NCBI GenBank assembly: GCA_964017045.1
Contig: OZ024810.1
Location: forward strand, 4,634,504 to 4,698,503
Reading direction: 5' to 3'
Source: Omphiscola glabra
Taxonomy: Eukaryota; Mollusca; Gastropoda; Lymnaeidae
DNA length: 64,000 nt
The notes beneath the pieces were generated by a model. It worked only from the letters and a program-made list of their open reading frames with translations. It ran no database searches and had not been told where the DNA came from. Position 1 is the first letter of the stretch; each line of letters begins with the position of its first letter. The position numbers and the translations under genes were made by a program. Shown here piece after piece: positions 24,621 to 36,761 of this stretch.

Positions 24621-24879
24621 TCACCAACAAACACATTCATATGTCACGCATCCATGTTATGTTCACAATCTTTCAACATGCATTTCTGGAATGGAATCAT
24701 CTTGCATGGTTTCTCGCGCTAAATTTCATTTCCTCATTCGCATCCTGGGCTGGTCCACTACGACCGTCTGCTGTGGCACACCGACACCACGACAAGCTGG
24801 GGCAGAGTCAGACAAACCCCTAGATTTTCCGATCTACTTGTTGTGGTACTCATTCATGCGTTCGAGATCAAGCTCGCTT

Positions 24880-25660
24880 CCAAACACTTTGACATCGAGT
24901 TACGCCCTTAAAACTTTGACATCGAGTTACGCCCTTAACACTTTGACATCGAGTTGCGCCCTTAACACTTTGGCATCGAGTTACGCCCTTACCACTTTGA
25001 CATCGAGTTACGCTCTTAACACTTTGACATCGAGTTACGCCCTTAACACTTTGACATCGAGTTGCGCCTTTAACACTTTGACATCGAGTTGCGCCCTTAA
25101 CACTTTGACATCGAGTTACGCCCTTAACACTTTGCCATCGAGTTACGCCCTTAACACTTCGACATCGAGTTACGCCATTAACACTTTGACACCGAGTTAC
25201 GCCCTTAACACTTTGACATCGAGTTGCGCCCTTAACACTTTGACATCGAGTTACGCCCTTAACACTTTGACATCGAGTTGCGCCCTTAACACTTTGACAT
25301 CGAGTTGCGCCCTTAACACTTTGACATCGAGTTGCGCCCTTAACACTTTGGCATCGAGTTGCGCCTTTAACACTTTGACATTGAGTTACGCCCTTAACAC
25401 TTTGACATCGAGTTACGCCCTTGATACTTTGACATCGAGTTACGCGCTTAACACTTTGACATCGAGTTACGTCCTGATACTTTGACATCGAGTTACGCCC
25501 TTGATACTTTGACATCGAGTTACGCCCGTAACACTTTGACATCGAGTTACGCCCTTGATACTTTGACATCGAGTTACGCCCGTAACACTTTGACATCGAG
25601 TTACGCCCGTAACACTTTGACATCGAGTTACGCCCTTGACACTTTGACATCGTGTTAAGT
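24880..25660. repeat. 27-bp tandem array, about 29 units
   Basis: Unit containing CACTTTGACATCGAGTTACG. As 27 is a multiple of three, long frames remain open on both strands. Y/R variants (TTACGCC / TTGCGCC, CTTAAC / CTTGAT / CGTAAC) form blocks along the array. Confidence 0.96.
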
Positions 25661-26135
25661 CCCTTTGTTCGCTGACATTCAGATTCTTTTCTTTTTATTG
25701 GAACGTGAAAATTGCTTGTGTGCGTGTGCCGGTGTGGGGGGTGGGGTGGGGGAGTCATTCAGAAGAGTTCAAAGAGATTTCTACTCACTGTCTTCAAGGG
25801 TGGGGAGTGGGGGGAGGAATTGCCTGTTGGCGTGTGCTTTACCTTAATCTCTGATTCACCCCCTCCCACTCTGCCCCCATCGTCACCAGCTTTGATGAGT
25901 GACACATTCTAGTATAGTTATCCCCCTTCTTGGTTAGCTCCCTTGTTAACGGGCATGACAGTTGGATTATGCACCGAGTTTATTTTGCTTTAATTCTCTT
26001 TAGTTTTCTTTATCAGCTATTTATATACCTCTGGTCATCGTTCGATGTCTCCATAAAGTCAGGTCTAGATAAATTAATCAAGTAATGATAGACCACACAA
26101 TGATAGACACAGCTGCCCTCCCCCCACTTCCCCCC
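25661..26135. other. no gene seen
   Basis: Unassigned sequence with G-rich patches at about 25735 and 25800. Confidence 0.5.
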
Positions 26136-26520
26136 CCCACTGTGCTGCACTGTGTACCCCACTGTGCCCCCCACTATGCCCCCACTGTGTCCCCCGCTGT
26201 GTCCCCACTATGCCCCCACTGTGTCCCCACTGTGCCCCCCACTGTGTCCCCCACTATGCCCCCAACTGTGTCCCCCCTGTGCCCCCACTGTGCCCCCACT
26301 GTGCCCCCACTGTGCCCCCACTGTGCCCCCCACTTTGCCCCACTATGCCCCCACTTTGCCCCACTATGCCCCCACTGTGCCCCCCACTGTGCCCCCCACT
26401 GTGCCCCACTGTGCCCCCACTGTGCCCCCCACTGTGCCCCCCACTATGCCCCCTGTGCCCCCACTGCGCCCTCCACTTTGCCCCACTGTGCCCCCCCACT
26501 GTGCCCCCCCACTGTGCCCT
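26136..26520. repeat. 12-13-bp C-rich tandem array
   Basis: Units CCCCCACTGTGCC with one-base length variation; strongly C-rich on the plus strand. Confidence 0.93.
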
Positions 26521-26939
26521 AAGCTCAACATTTCAGATGTCATATGTTTATCGTCTCCTTTGCTCGCGCTTACATCAAAACACTGTCATTACAGGCCAAA
26601 TATTCGCATGGTTACCCGGTGACCTATGACCTCTTGAACTTTCGCCTCGCCACTCCACTCAACTGTTGAGTGTTTAGCGTGTCAGATTAGAGCTACAGCG
26701 GGAAAATTTAGACCATTTCCCCCAGTCATCCAATTAGGGGACATTACCTACAACAGCCTAAAGAGCACTGCCCCCCCCCTCTCACAACTTACCAGAGATC
26801 GACTGGCAGACAGGCAGCTGACGCCACTGACACTCTGACTTTGGCAGTTGACAGTCGCCGTACACGTCATGCCATTTGTGAATGTGGGTCACGGGGTTTA
26901 AAAAAAATAGTTAAAATCAAATCAGACGCCTCTGTTCAG

Positions 26940-27415
26940 CATCCCATCAGACAAAATATGAGATCCCATCAGACAAAATATGAGTTTTCATATCCCCATA
27001 TCCCATCAGACAAAATATGAGTTTTCATATCCCCATATCCCATCAGACAAAATATGAGTTTTCATATCCCCATATCCCATCAGACAAAATATGAGTTTTC
27101 ATATCCCATCAGACAAAATATGAGTTTCATATCCCCATATCCCATCAGACAAAATATGAGTTTTCATATCCCCATATACCATCAGACAAAATATGAGTTT
27201 TCATATCCCCATATCCCATCAGACAAAATATGAGTTTTCATATACCCATATCCCATAAGACAAAATATGAGTTTTCATATCCCCATATCCCATCAGACTA
27301 AATATGAGTTTTCACATCCCCATATCCCATCAGACAAAAATATGAGTTTTCATATCCCCATATCCCATCAGACAAAATATGAGTTTTCATATCCCCATAT
27401 CCCATCAAATCCATC
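26940..27415. repeat. 37-bp tandem array
   Basis: About 13 units containing ATCCCATCAGACAAAATATG followed by AGTTTTCATATCCCCAT; two shorter units lack the CCCCATAT part. Confidence 0.95.
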
Positions 27416-28015
27416 AATTAACCTGAGAATTCTAATTCTTTTATCATTGCTTTCAAAATAGATTGTTTATGAAATTTAAAAAAAACCCATAAATCATATT
27501 TGACGATACCGACTCATTATAAACGAATTTCTTTTTTACTTATAATTCATAAATATTTTTTTTTCTCAACACTTTACTGATACGTCTAGTGATAGTTTTT
27601 TTCCCTCTTAGAGTTAACAATACACACCCCTCCCCAGCGCCCCCCCCCCCCTTTAAACTGCAACACTGTCACCTGCCAGTCTGCCTTTCTTATATTGGTC
27701 ACTTTATTATCATGACGTGCATTCAGCTTTATCTTCTCACACCCCCCCCCCCCCCTCTCCGGCCCAAATCATTATCTCATGTTCTGACCTCACCCAGCCC
27801 AAAGACATTCCGTCAGTGACTAAGGCCTTCCCAGGGAATCGAGTTAGGGAATACTGGATGCTACGGTCCTCGAGAAGGTTTCGAGGGCTTTTGCCGGCCC
27901 ATTAGGGCACAATAGAGGCAAACGTTGGTCTGTAATTGCGTTTGCCTCGATGACGAATTGGGCTTAGTTGGCTGAGAATGTAATGGTATTTGGTAATGTG
28001 TGTAGGGAAAAAGTG
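27416..28015. other. no gene seen; poly(C) runs
   Basis: Unassigned sequence with 12- and 14-base C runs at about 27650 and 27742. Confidence 0.5.
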
Positions 28016-28019
28016 ATGG

Positions 28020-28335
28020 GAAGTAGTGCAAGTGTAGGGATGTAAGAGTGCAAGTGTGGGGATGTAAGGGTTAACGTGTAGGAATGTAAGGATGAAAGTG
28101 TGAGGATGTAAGAGTGCAAGTGTGGGAATGTAAGAGTGCAAATTGGGGAATATAAGTGTGTAAGTGTAAGAATGTAAGAGTGAAATAGTGAGAATGTAAG
28201 AAAGTGTAAGAATGGATGAGTGAAAATGTGAATAGTATGGACGAAATTGTGAGAATGTAAGGGTGAAAGTGTGATAAAGTAAGGGTGAAAGGGTGAGAAT
28301 GTAAGATAGACAGTATGAGACTGTAATGGTGAAAG
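28020..28335. repeat. degenerate tandem array, about 21 bp
   Basis: Imperfect units of the type GAATGTAAGAGTGCAAGTGT, much more diverged than neighbouring arrays. Confidence 0.8.
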
Positions 28336-28499
28336 TGATTTCCTTCACACAGCTCTTACATTCTTACACCAATTTATTTCTTTACATTCCCTTTTATTGT
28401 GTTTTTATACAATTTTTGTCATCTATAAAATATATAAATACATTTATCTTATTCAAAAACACGTAACAAAAACAACTTGGGGGGGCGTGGGGAGCATTT

Positions 28500-28802
28500 T
28501 GGGGGCTGGAACAGATTGATGACATTCCTATTAATTTCAATGGGTAAAATTGCTTTGAGATACGAGCACATTGACATACGAGCACATTGACATACGAGCA
28601 CATTGACATACGAGCACATTGACATACGAGCACATTGACATACGAGCACATTGACATACGAGCACATTGACATACGAGCACATTGACATACGAGCACATT
28701 GACATACGAGCACATTGACATACGAGCACATTGACATACGAGCACATTGACATACGAGCAAGGTTACGTAACGAATTAAATACGTATCTCGAGGTACCAC
28801 TG
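28500..28802 (-). mobile_element. hAT-like MITE end with internal 16-bp expansion
   Basis: Read on the minus strand, CAGTGGTACCTCGAGATACG at 28802-28783 looks like a hAT terminal repeat. The body runs through CGTTACGTAACC and then enters 12-13 copies of a 16-bp unit (GACATACGAGCACATT on the plus strand, 28561-28760), followed by GCAATTTTACCCATTG. The far end is not identifiable. The expansion appears to be internal to the element. Confidence 0.6.
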
Positions 28803-28924
28803 TATCTTCTTTTTAACGTGCCTTGAACATACCAGCTACCAGCTACCAGCTACCAGCATAATAGTTTCCGTACTTGTAAGACATCTTTAAAAGTCCAAAT
28901 ATGAGTTGATCCGTCAGGAAACAA

Positions 28925-29905
28925 TAAATACATTCAAAAGATTAGTTAAATAGCACAGTGCTTCTAAGACAGATCTATAGATCTACACATACAATAGGAC
29001 AGATTAGTTAAATAGCACAGTGCTTCTAAGACAGATCTATAGATCTACACATACAATAGGACAGATTAGTTAAATAGCACAGTGCTTCTAAGACAGATCT
29101 ATAGATCTACACATACAATAGGGCAGATTAGTTAAATAGCACAGTGCTTCTAAGACAGATCTATAGATCTACACATACAATAGGACAGATTAGTTAAATA
29201 GCACAGTGCTTCTAAGACAGATCTATAGATCTACACATACAATAGGGCAGATTAGTTAAATAGCACAGTGCTTCTAAGACAGATCTATATATCTACACAT
29301 ACAATAGGGCAGATTAGTTAAATAGCACAGTGCTTCTAAGACAGATCTATAGATCTACACATACAATAGGACAGATTAGTTAAATAGCACAGTGCTTCTA
29401 AGACAGATCTATAGATCTACACATACAATAGGACAGATTAGTTAAATAGCACAGTGCTTCTAAGACAGATCTATAGATCTACACATACAATAGGGCAGAT
29501 TAGTTAAATAGCACAGTGCTTCTAAGACAGATCTATAGATCTACACATACAATAGGACAGATTAGTTAAATAGCACAGTGCTTCTAAGACAGATCTATAT
29601 ATCTACACATACAATAGGGCAGATTAGTTAAATAGCACAGTGCTTCTAAGACAGATCTATAGATCTACACATACAATAGGACAGATTAGTTAAATAGCAC
29701 AGTGCTTCTAAGACAGATCTATAGATCTACACATACAATAGGACAGATTAGTTAAATAGCACAGTGCTTCTAAGACAGATCTATAGATCTACACATACAA
29801 TAGGGCAGATTAGTTAAATAGCACAGTGCTTCTAAGACAGATCTATAGATCTACACATACAATAGGGCAGATTAGTTAAATAGCACAGTGCTTCTAAGAC
29901 AGATT
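28925..29905. repeat. 62-bp tandem array with 310-bp higher-order repeat
   Basis: About 15.5 nearly identical units, each containing the palindrome AGATCTATAGATCT and AGTTAAATAGCACAGTGCTT. Two variant sites (GGAC/GGGC and TATAG/TATAT) repeat in a five-unit pattern; the TATAT form is at about 29285 and 29595, 310 bp apart. Confidence 0.97.
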
Positions 29906-30684
29906 ATTCTTAGCCATAAAGGAATAGAGATGTTTGGACGGTGTAATATGAAGGGAGAAATGTTCTGTGTGACCGGAAGTAGGGTGTTCCTAGAGTGGAC
30001 ATCTTCAGATACGCCTGTCCTGAGTCAACGTTCGCTTGCTGCTGCATGTCTTGGTGACGTCATGAGTGTCAATGAGGATGAAGGGGATGACTTCCCGTGA
30101 CCCGGGGGAGGGATGCTGTATGGGGTGGGGGCGGAAAGAGCCCCAGGCACTTCAGAGGTGGAAGAGGATCACTTGGGTGGGGTGGGGGGATTGTTATATT
30201 TGGAGTGACGGATGGGGAAAAAAAAAAGGGGGGGGGGGGTAGGAGGACAGCGACAAGTGGTTGATTCGTCGGTTTGATTAAGGAGGTTTTTTTGGAGAGG
30301 GGGGGGCTGGTTCGGTCCCCGAATAGTAGTAAACCGGGCTTTCTCACGTGTGATGACGTCATCCATCGAAATAATTGTTTCTTGTTTTCAAGTTTTTGAA
30401 TGGAAACAACAAAAATGGGCATGGAAATAAACCATGTGTGACGTCATTTTAATGAATAGGAATAGCGTAATTTTGTTTTAACAGCTGACTGAGAGAGGGT
30501 TACGTCATGTTGTGCAGGGGCGTTTACTGCCATTATTATTGGGCGTCTCCCGGGTCTCCTGTCATGTCATTATCATTGCACTCAACCCTTTACAAGATCT
30601 CAGTGCCAACAGACTTTCCACCTGCCAAATATTGGCGCCGACTACGTTGTGCGCTTTACAAACAGGGACATGCGATCAAGCTTT
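29906..30684. other. no gene seen
   Basis: Unassigned sequence with G-rich patches (30160-30310) that include a 12-base G run at about 30228. Confidence 0.5.
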
Positions 30685-30850
30685 TAAGAAGGTTGTTTAT
30701 CGAGACACAGTCAAGTGTCCCAGAAGGTTGTTTATCGAGACACAGTCAAGTGTCCCAGAAGGTTGTTTATCGAGACACAGTCAAGTGTCCCAGAAGGTTG
30801 TTTATCGAGACACAGCCAAGTGTCCCAGAAGGTTGTTTATCAAGTGTCCC
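30685..30850. repeat. 35-bp tandem array
   Basis: About 4.5 units containing GAGACACAGTCAAGTGTCCC, an imperfect inverted repeat (GACACAGTCAAGTGTC) in each unit. Confidence 0.93.
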
Positions 30851-30984
30851 GGTTCTGTATGTTTCAAAAGCGCTAAACATTAGGGAATATAAGACATTAC
30901 GAAATCCTGGTATACTGTGTGCGACTAACACAACTGATTTAATATGTACGGAAAACAAATTAATAAAAATATTTGTTACGAGGA

Positions 30985-31155
30985 CCTTCACAGCTCATCA
31001 TGTATGGCGGGCCGTATGTTCCTGCACAGCTCATCATATTAGGCGGGCCGTATGTTGTGCAGGCCTGCACAGCTCATCATGTGTGTCGGGCCGTATGTTG
31101 TGCAGGTCTGCACAGCTCATCATGTGTGGCGGGCCGTATGTTGTGCAGGTCTGCC
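30985..31155. repeat. 43-bp tandem array containing a hAT end
   Basis: Four units with CGGGCCGTATGTTGTGCAGG followed by TCTG or CCTG and CACAGCTCATCATG. The GGGCCG...GTTGTGCAGGCCTG part equals the right end of the MITE at 45322-45528. Confidence 0.88.
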
Positions 31156-31194
31156 ATACGGTATAAATCAAATTCACAATGTTAAATACCCGCA

Positions 31195-31872
31195 ATGTCT
31201 TTCAGTACTTCTGATGGTTTTTATATTGTACGTCCACCCACTTTCTTTCAGTACTTCTGATGGTTTTTATATTGAACATCCACCCACTTTCTTTAATTAC
31301 TTCTGATGGTTTTTATATTGTACGTCCACCCACTTTCTTTCAGTACTTCTGATGGTTTTTATATTGTACGTCCACCCACTTTCTTCCAGTACTTCTGATG
31401 GTTGTTATATTGTACGTCCACCCACTTTCTTCCAGTACTTCTGATGGTTGTTTACGTTGTACGTCCACCCACTTTCTTCCAGTACTTCTGATCTTTGTTT
31501 ACGTTGTACGTCCACACACTTTCTTCCAGTACTTCTGATGGTTGTTATATTGTACATCCACCCACTTTCTTCCAGTACTTCTGATGGTTTTTATATTGTA
31601 CGTCCACCCACTTTCTTCCAGTACTTCTGATGGTTGTTATATTGTACGTCCACCCACTTTCTTTCAGTACTTCTGATGGTTTTTATATTGTACGTCCACC
31701 CACTTTCTTCCAGTACTTCTGATGGTTGTTTACGTTGTACGTCCACCCACTTTCTTTCAGTACTTCTGATGGTTTTTATATTGTACGTCCACCCACTTTC
31801 TTCCAGTACTTCTGATGGTTGTTATATTGTACGTCCACCCACTTTCTTCCAGTACTTCTGATGGTTGTTTAC
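31195..31872. repeat. 46-bp tandem array
   Basis: About 14.5 units containing TACGTCCACCCACTTTCTTC, with TTTATATT / GTTATATT / GTTTACGTT variants. Confidence 0.95.
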
Positions 31873-31932
31873 GTTAGGAAACCTTCCCCCATTCTTATTC
31901 TTTTCCTTTCTTTCATTTTTTGGCACAGGTAG

Positions 31933-31937
<5 letters not shown>

Positions 31938-31969
<32 letters not shown>
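31938..31969. repeat. (TA)n microsatellite
   Basis: About 16 TA dinucleotides just left of the hAT MITE. Confidence 0.95.
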
Positions 31970-31970
<1 letters not shown>

Positions 31971-31987
31971 GTAAATTTATTGTACAC

Positions 31988-32194
31988 CAGTGGCGTAGTG
32001 AGGGGGGGCAAGGGGGCATCATGCCCGGGGGGCTACTCACAAAGGGGCGCCAAATGGTATATTTTACTATAATATTGTATGGTTTTCGAATAGGGGGGGG
32101 GCGCTAAAAAGGTATTGGGAGGCGCTAAAAAGGTATTGTGAGGCGCTAAAAAGGTATTGTGCCCCGGGCGCGAGTTAAGCTCGCTACGCCACTC
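31988..32194. mobile_element. hAT-type MITE with CAGTGGCGTAG ends
   Basis: Left end CAGTGGCGTAGTGAG, right end CTCGCTACGCCACTC (last base mutated). A perfect 8-bp target duplication TTGTACAC lies at 31980-31987 and 32195-32202, diagnostic of hAT insertion. The interior contains a GGGCGCC-rich stretch and a three-copy tandem of GGCGCTAAAAAGGTATTG at 32100-32160. No coding capacity. Confidence 0.9.
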
Positions 32195-32204
32195 TTGTAC
32201 ACAG

Positions 32205-32290
32205 ATCATGCTTTTCGTTGTACTGATGAAGTCTTTGTCCGAAACGTTTGAATTTGAATGTAGTGTTATCATAATTAAAGCTTTACATAT
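32205..32290 (+). mobile_element. possible Penelope-like 3' fragment with hammerhead boxes
   Basis: Right next to the hAT MITE, GTACTGATGAAG is followed by TGTCCGAAACGTT. Both conserved hammerhead boxes (CTGATGA and GAAAC) are intact, but stem II is poorly paired. The following AATTTGAATG and ATAATTAAAGC are the kind of AT-rich tail seen after such motifs. No coding part is recognisable nearby. Confidence 0.4.
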
Positions 32291-32699
32291 AACGTTTTAT
32301 TTACACAAACTATTTGTGTCTCATAAATCTATTTACGTGTTGTTAACTCCACGGGTCCCATGACACAAAAGATATCTTTATAAGAGAACTGTGGATCTGG
32401 GATCATCTGTTGATGAGGGCCGCTGGCGGATTAATTCCCCTTTTACTTCAAAGGCGTGTCTCCCACAGGGCCCCCCTTTGAAATCACGACGTCGGTTAGC
32501 CTCGATTTAACTAACTCTTTAATCCGCCATCTTGTATTTCACAATGTTTCACGTTCTTTCATGGCTCTGAAAACGTCAGTTGACAACGTAACGTTCCATT
32601 GTGTGGGACTCGGTGGAATTATTTCAACACGTACAAAATGGAGTCAGCGCAGACAGCGCATTTGAAAGATCGGACAACAAATCTAAATCGAATTAAATA
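32291..32699. other. no gene seen
   Basis: Unassigned single-copy-looking sequence; no recognisable domain in any frame. Confidence 0.5.
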
Positions 32700-33245
32700 A
32701 AAGAGAGAAAGAGATAGAGAGAGAAAGAGAGAGAGACGGGGAGTGAGAGAAGGGAGAGGGGCATAGGAGAGTGTAAAGAGTGGGAGCGGGAGAGTGAGAG
32801 AGGTGGAGAGAACGAGGGAGCGGATGAAAAGGAGGGAGAAAAGCTTAGAGAGTTATAGAGAGTGAGAGAGTATTAGAAAGGAAAGAGAGGATTAAAGAAA
32901 GAAAGAGAGAGTGTCGGAAAAGAAGAGCGGGAGAGTGAGTGAGTGAGTCAATAATTTTGAGAGTAATTGAGTGTAAGAGAGCGTTAGTGAGTGAGAGAGA
33001 AAGTTAATGAGAGAGTGAGTGAGAGAGAGAGAGGGTGAGAGAGAGAGTTTGAGAGTGAGTGTGAGAGAGTAAGGGAATGGGTGAGTGAGAGAGAAAGTTA
33101 ATGAGAGAGTGAGTGAGAGAGAGGGTGTGAGAGAGAGTTTGAGAGTGAGTGAGAGAGAGTAAGGGAATGGGTGAGTGAGAGAGAATGAGTGAGCGATCGA
33201 ATCTGCGACGGAGTTGGAGAGAGAGATATAGGGTTAGAGAGAGTA
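32700..33245. repeat. purine-rich GA satellite
   Basis: GAGAGAGTGAGTGAGAGAG-type sequence. A block of about 95 bp containing AAAGTTAATGAGAGAG and GTAAGGGAATGGGTGAGTGA occurs twice (about 32998 and 33090). Confidence 0.93.
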
Positions 33246-33828
33246 AGAAAGAAAGGCTGAGAAGGGAACGCTAGATTCAAACTGCACGCCCCATTGCATG
33301 TGTAAAATAAGAGTCTGCACGCCTACGTCCTTGACCTTGTAAAAGCATATTTCTGAATAAATTATATGAGATCAATTTGAACCATTTTAGGCTCAGCTAT
33401 TTCCACAAACTTATTTTTCTTACAAAACAAGCGCACTATAAACCCCCCCCCCCCCCCAAAAAAAAAAAAGGAAAGAAAAAAAAAGAAATAATAATGATTT
33501 CATGTAAGCTGACGACGTGATGTCAGTGACATGACGTGGATGACATGTCAACACTTTCAGCTGTCACGCGACAATCAGTGTGTCAGCCGAGTCTCTCAAA
33601 TGTGAACGTATTGCTTTGACATTTCGTAGTCGACGGGCCACGTGGGCAATAACAAGATTGTCTTATGTCCACTTGAGCGTCACGTTTCTATGTCGGAGCA
33701 CAAGCTCGGAGTGTACTACAAGGAATTGATGAGGTAATGATAGGACAAAATACAGCCCCACCCTTTATCTCCACGCCACACCCCCCTCTTTTAACAAAAG
33801 GAAGACCCACCTAACTTTTTGAAAAAGA
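33246..33828. other. no gene seen
   Basis: Unassigned sequence with a 15-base C run followed by an A run (33443-33470). Confidence 0.5.
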
Positions 33829-34100
33829 GTTGAGCATTGACCCAACGTGCCTCAGTGAGTTGAGCGTTGACCCACCTTGCCTCAGTTAGTTGAGCATTGA
33901 CCCACCGTGACTCAGTTAGTTGAGCATTGACCCACCTTTCTTCAGTTAGTTGAGCATTGACCCACCGTGCCTCAATTAGTTGACTTTGACCCACCATGCC
34001 TCAGTTAGTTGAGCATTGACCCACCGTGCCTCAGTTAGTTGACCATTGACCCACTGTGCCTCAGTTAGTTGAGCATCGACCCACCGTGCCTCAGTTCTAT
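33829..34100. repeat. 30-bp tandem array
   Basis: About nine units of the type TTGAGCATTGACCCACCGTG followed by CCTCAGTTAG. Confidence 0.95.
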
Positions 34101-34838
34101 CAGTTCCATTTAGCAATGTTCTCGTGGACTTTGCACAAAACAAACGCGGGGCTAGTTTCTTGGAATTTGACACCCCAATTATAGTACTAGCCAACAGGGG
34201 CGCCGATATCGCCGGTATTTACTCTCACGGGACGTCAATTTGGCAACATCAGAACCTCTGAGAACAGTCTTGGAAAAAATCGACAGCCAGAGCCATATCC
34301 TTTATGTCGGAGGAGACACTATCTGAAATGGGCGTTCAGTAGCAGCGCCGTACGTCCCTGCGCCGTGCCGCACCGTGGTGCGTCCATTCTCCGACTAATG
34401 GTGCGCCCGTTGTGTCTCGGTGAATTCCCGTCGGTACACCAAACAACCCGCGCCATCTCAATAAACCTTTTCACATCCCAGACACTTTCCTTGGACCACC
34501 CGGATCTCCGGGTCCACTAGTTTCTCGCGTCCAGAAAGGCTTTTCTTCCACTCTACACGATCTCTGGAACACATATCTAAAAACATTTCACGACATCCTT
34601 CATAATTACCGATATGTACATACCACATATGAGAAAAAATATCGCATTGCTACAGAAAGTATAATAATTATGCTAAACTATGCGATATTACAAATTATAA
34701 TTCTCCCAAGTTTTGTATGTATAGCGGTCACGCCGTGTGCAATAGGCGCACAGAATAAAATTCTCATAAGTTATCAATAATGGGGATTCTTACAAGGAAC
34801 GTTACCGGAATGCACATTTTGTTAAGTAGCTTAAGTAG
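34101..34838. other. no gene seen
   Basis: Unassigned GC-mixed sequence (34200-34560) then AT-rich sequence. I looked for coding exons on both strands and found none with a family signature. Confidence 0.5.
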
Positions 34839-34916
34839 ATGAGAAGTTCACTAGATGGGAAGTTCACTAGATGGGAAGTTCACTAGATGGGAAGTTCACT
34901 AGATGAGAAGTTCACG
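34839..34916. repeat. 16-bp tandem array
   Basis: Five units of AGATGGGAAGTTCACT. Confidence 0.93.
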
Positions 34917-35178
34917 CAATGCCGCCACCATTGTTTTCGCGGGTTATTTGTAGCTACAATAATAATGATCACGTGACATTCCATTGATTAGAATTCGGTG
35001 TGCCAATAATAGAGTGCGATTTCTCCAAATATAAAAATGCGATAACCAATAATTGGGAATACATTACCGGTATTTTATAATGGGATAAATCATTTGTTTT
35101 ACATAAACAGAAGGTGATACACCATATATGCCATATACCATAGGTCATATACCATATGCCATAGGCCATACGCCATTA

Positions 35179-36035
35179 AGTTTGCCCAAGCAGACGTAAA
35201 CTAATTTCTACTGTACATAACTTATGCTCAAGGAATTGCAGCAGCGAAAAGGTAAACCATCAGGCTACTCATCTCTATTTGGAACTCCTGCAGTCGTGCC
35301 GAGTAGTCCGAGCCTCTAACACCACGGTCACGTGACCTCCACTCCAAGCACCACGATTTCTCTGACAAGCTGTTGCAACCGTCGGTACTCTAATGGCCGC
35401 CCTCCAAATCCTCCCCTCTGCCGTAGGTAAGGTCGAGGTGGGGGGGGGGGGGGTCTTCTCTGCGCATGTCACGTTGTGTGTCGTGACGTTTGCGACTCGC
35501 TGGCCGCACTTTTGATATCAAAATCACACGAGTCTTCTTTTCTTGTTTCAAGATGGCGGTGTCGTCTGCTTGAACCATAATGGCTCCTGAATAGTTTCCC
35601 CCACCTCAAAAAAACATTTCTAGAGCGATAATTGCACGCGCTTAAATTGTAATCGTCTGCTGAGATGCTCAATGTTCATTGATGTCTGTGAGAGTTCCAG
35701 AATCTTCTGCTTGTCGAAATTATCTTTTGAAAAAAAAAATGTTATTTCTGAAATTTCTGAAATAAGTTATTTCTCTCTCTGTGATAGGTTTTTTTTCTAA
35801 AGTAAACTTCAAAGAAGAATAAATTGAAATATGCAACAAAAAATGAACGCAAAGTTTTCATAGCTTATTGCAACATAAAGAGTTGAGTTTAAATGTATTC
35901 TTGGATGCGCAAGTGTAGATATAGACCAGATTTCTAGGTCGGGTTTCGCAAGGGTTTGGAGTGAATTCGTTGATGTTTCGGTCTGTTAATGATTTGTCGG
36001 CCTAATGCGTGTGTTTAGAGTCGTGGCTGTTGGAG
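35179..36035. other. no gene seen
   Basis: Unassigned sequence, preceded by short CATATACCATA-type repeats at 35120-35178. Includes a 14-base G run at 35440-35453. Confidence 0.5.
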
Positions 36036-36412
36036 GTCATGTCAGCGAGAAGTCATGTCAGGGAGAAGTCATGTCAGCGAGAAGTCATGTCAGTGAGAAG
36101 TCATGTCAGCGAGAAGTCATGTCAGTGAGAAGTCATGTCAGTGAGAAGTCGTGTCAGTGAGAAGTCATGTCCGGGAGAAGTCATGTCAATGAGACGTCAT
36201 GTCAGTGACAAGTTATAGTGGTGAGCAGTTATGTTAGTGAGCAGTCATGTCAGTGAGAAGTCATGCCAGTGATAAGTCATAACTATGCGCAGTCATGTCA
36301 GTGAGAGTCATGTCAGTGAGAAGTCATGTCAGTGAGAAGTCATGTCAGTGAGAAGTCATGCCAGTGAGAAGTCATAACTATGCGCAGTCATGTCAGTGAG
36401 AAGTCATTTCAG
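36036..36412. repeat. 16-bp tandem array
   Basis: About 23 units of AGTCATGTCAGTGAGA with point variants and a repeated odd block (CATAACTATGCGCAGTCATG at about 36278 and 36372). Confidence 0.93.
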
Positions 36413-36761
36413 TCATCAGCCATTACGGGCAGCAGTTATGTCAGAGAGAAGTTATGGCGCTCTGAGCCGATGCAGAAGCAGCCCCACTACTGTTACAGGC
36501 ACCCCCTAATTGACCTTGACATGGAAACTAAAAGTCTGACCTGACGTTTTCAGCGTTCGCTACTTAACTCCAGCATCGACCTTCACCGTTCATTAATCCA
36601 CTCGTTTGTGGCACCCATAAAAACCGACGCCATTTTTTGACATAGGTAATTACTGGGGTCTTTAATGGGGGAATCTCTAGCATTGCTGCAACCCCCACCT
36701 ACCCCCCTCCCTCCACATGGTTGTTACAGAACTTCTTCTCGGGTTTTGGGGACACACTATG

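Noticed and set aside
24868..25758. 296- and 264-codon open frames
   Set aside because: Product of a 27-bp tandem unit; low complexity, no family.
28925..29905. CRISPR array
   Set aside because: Direct repeats follow head to tail with no variable spacers, and the sequence is from an animal genome. The same holds for all other arrays here.
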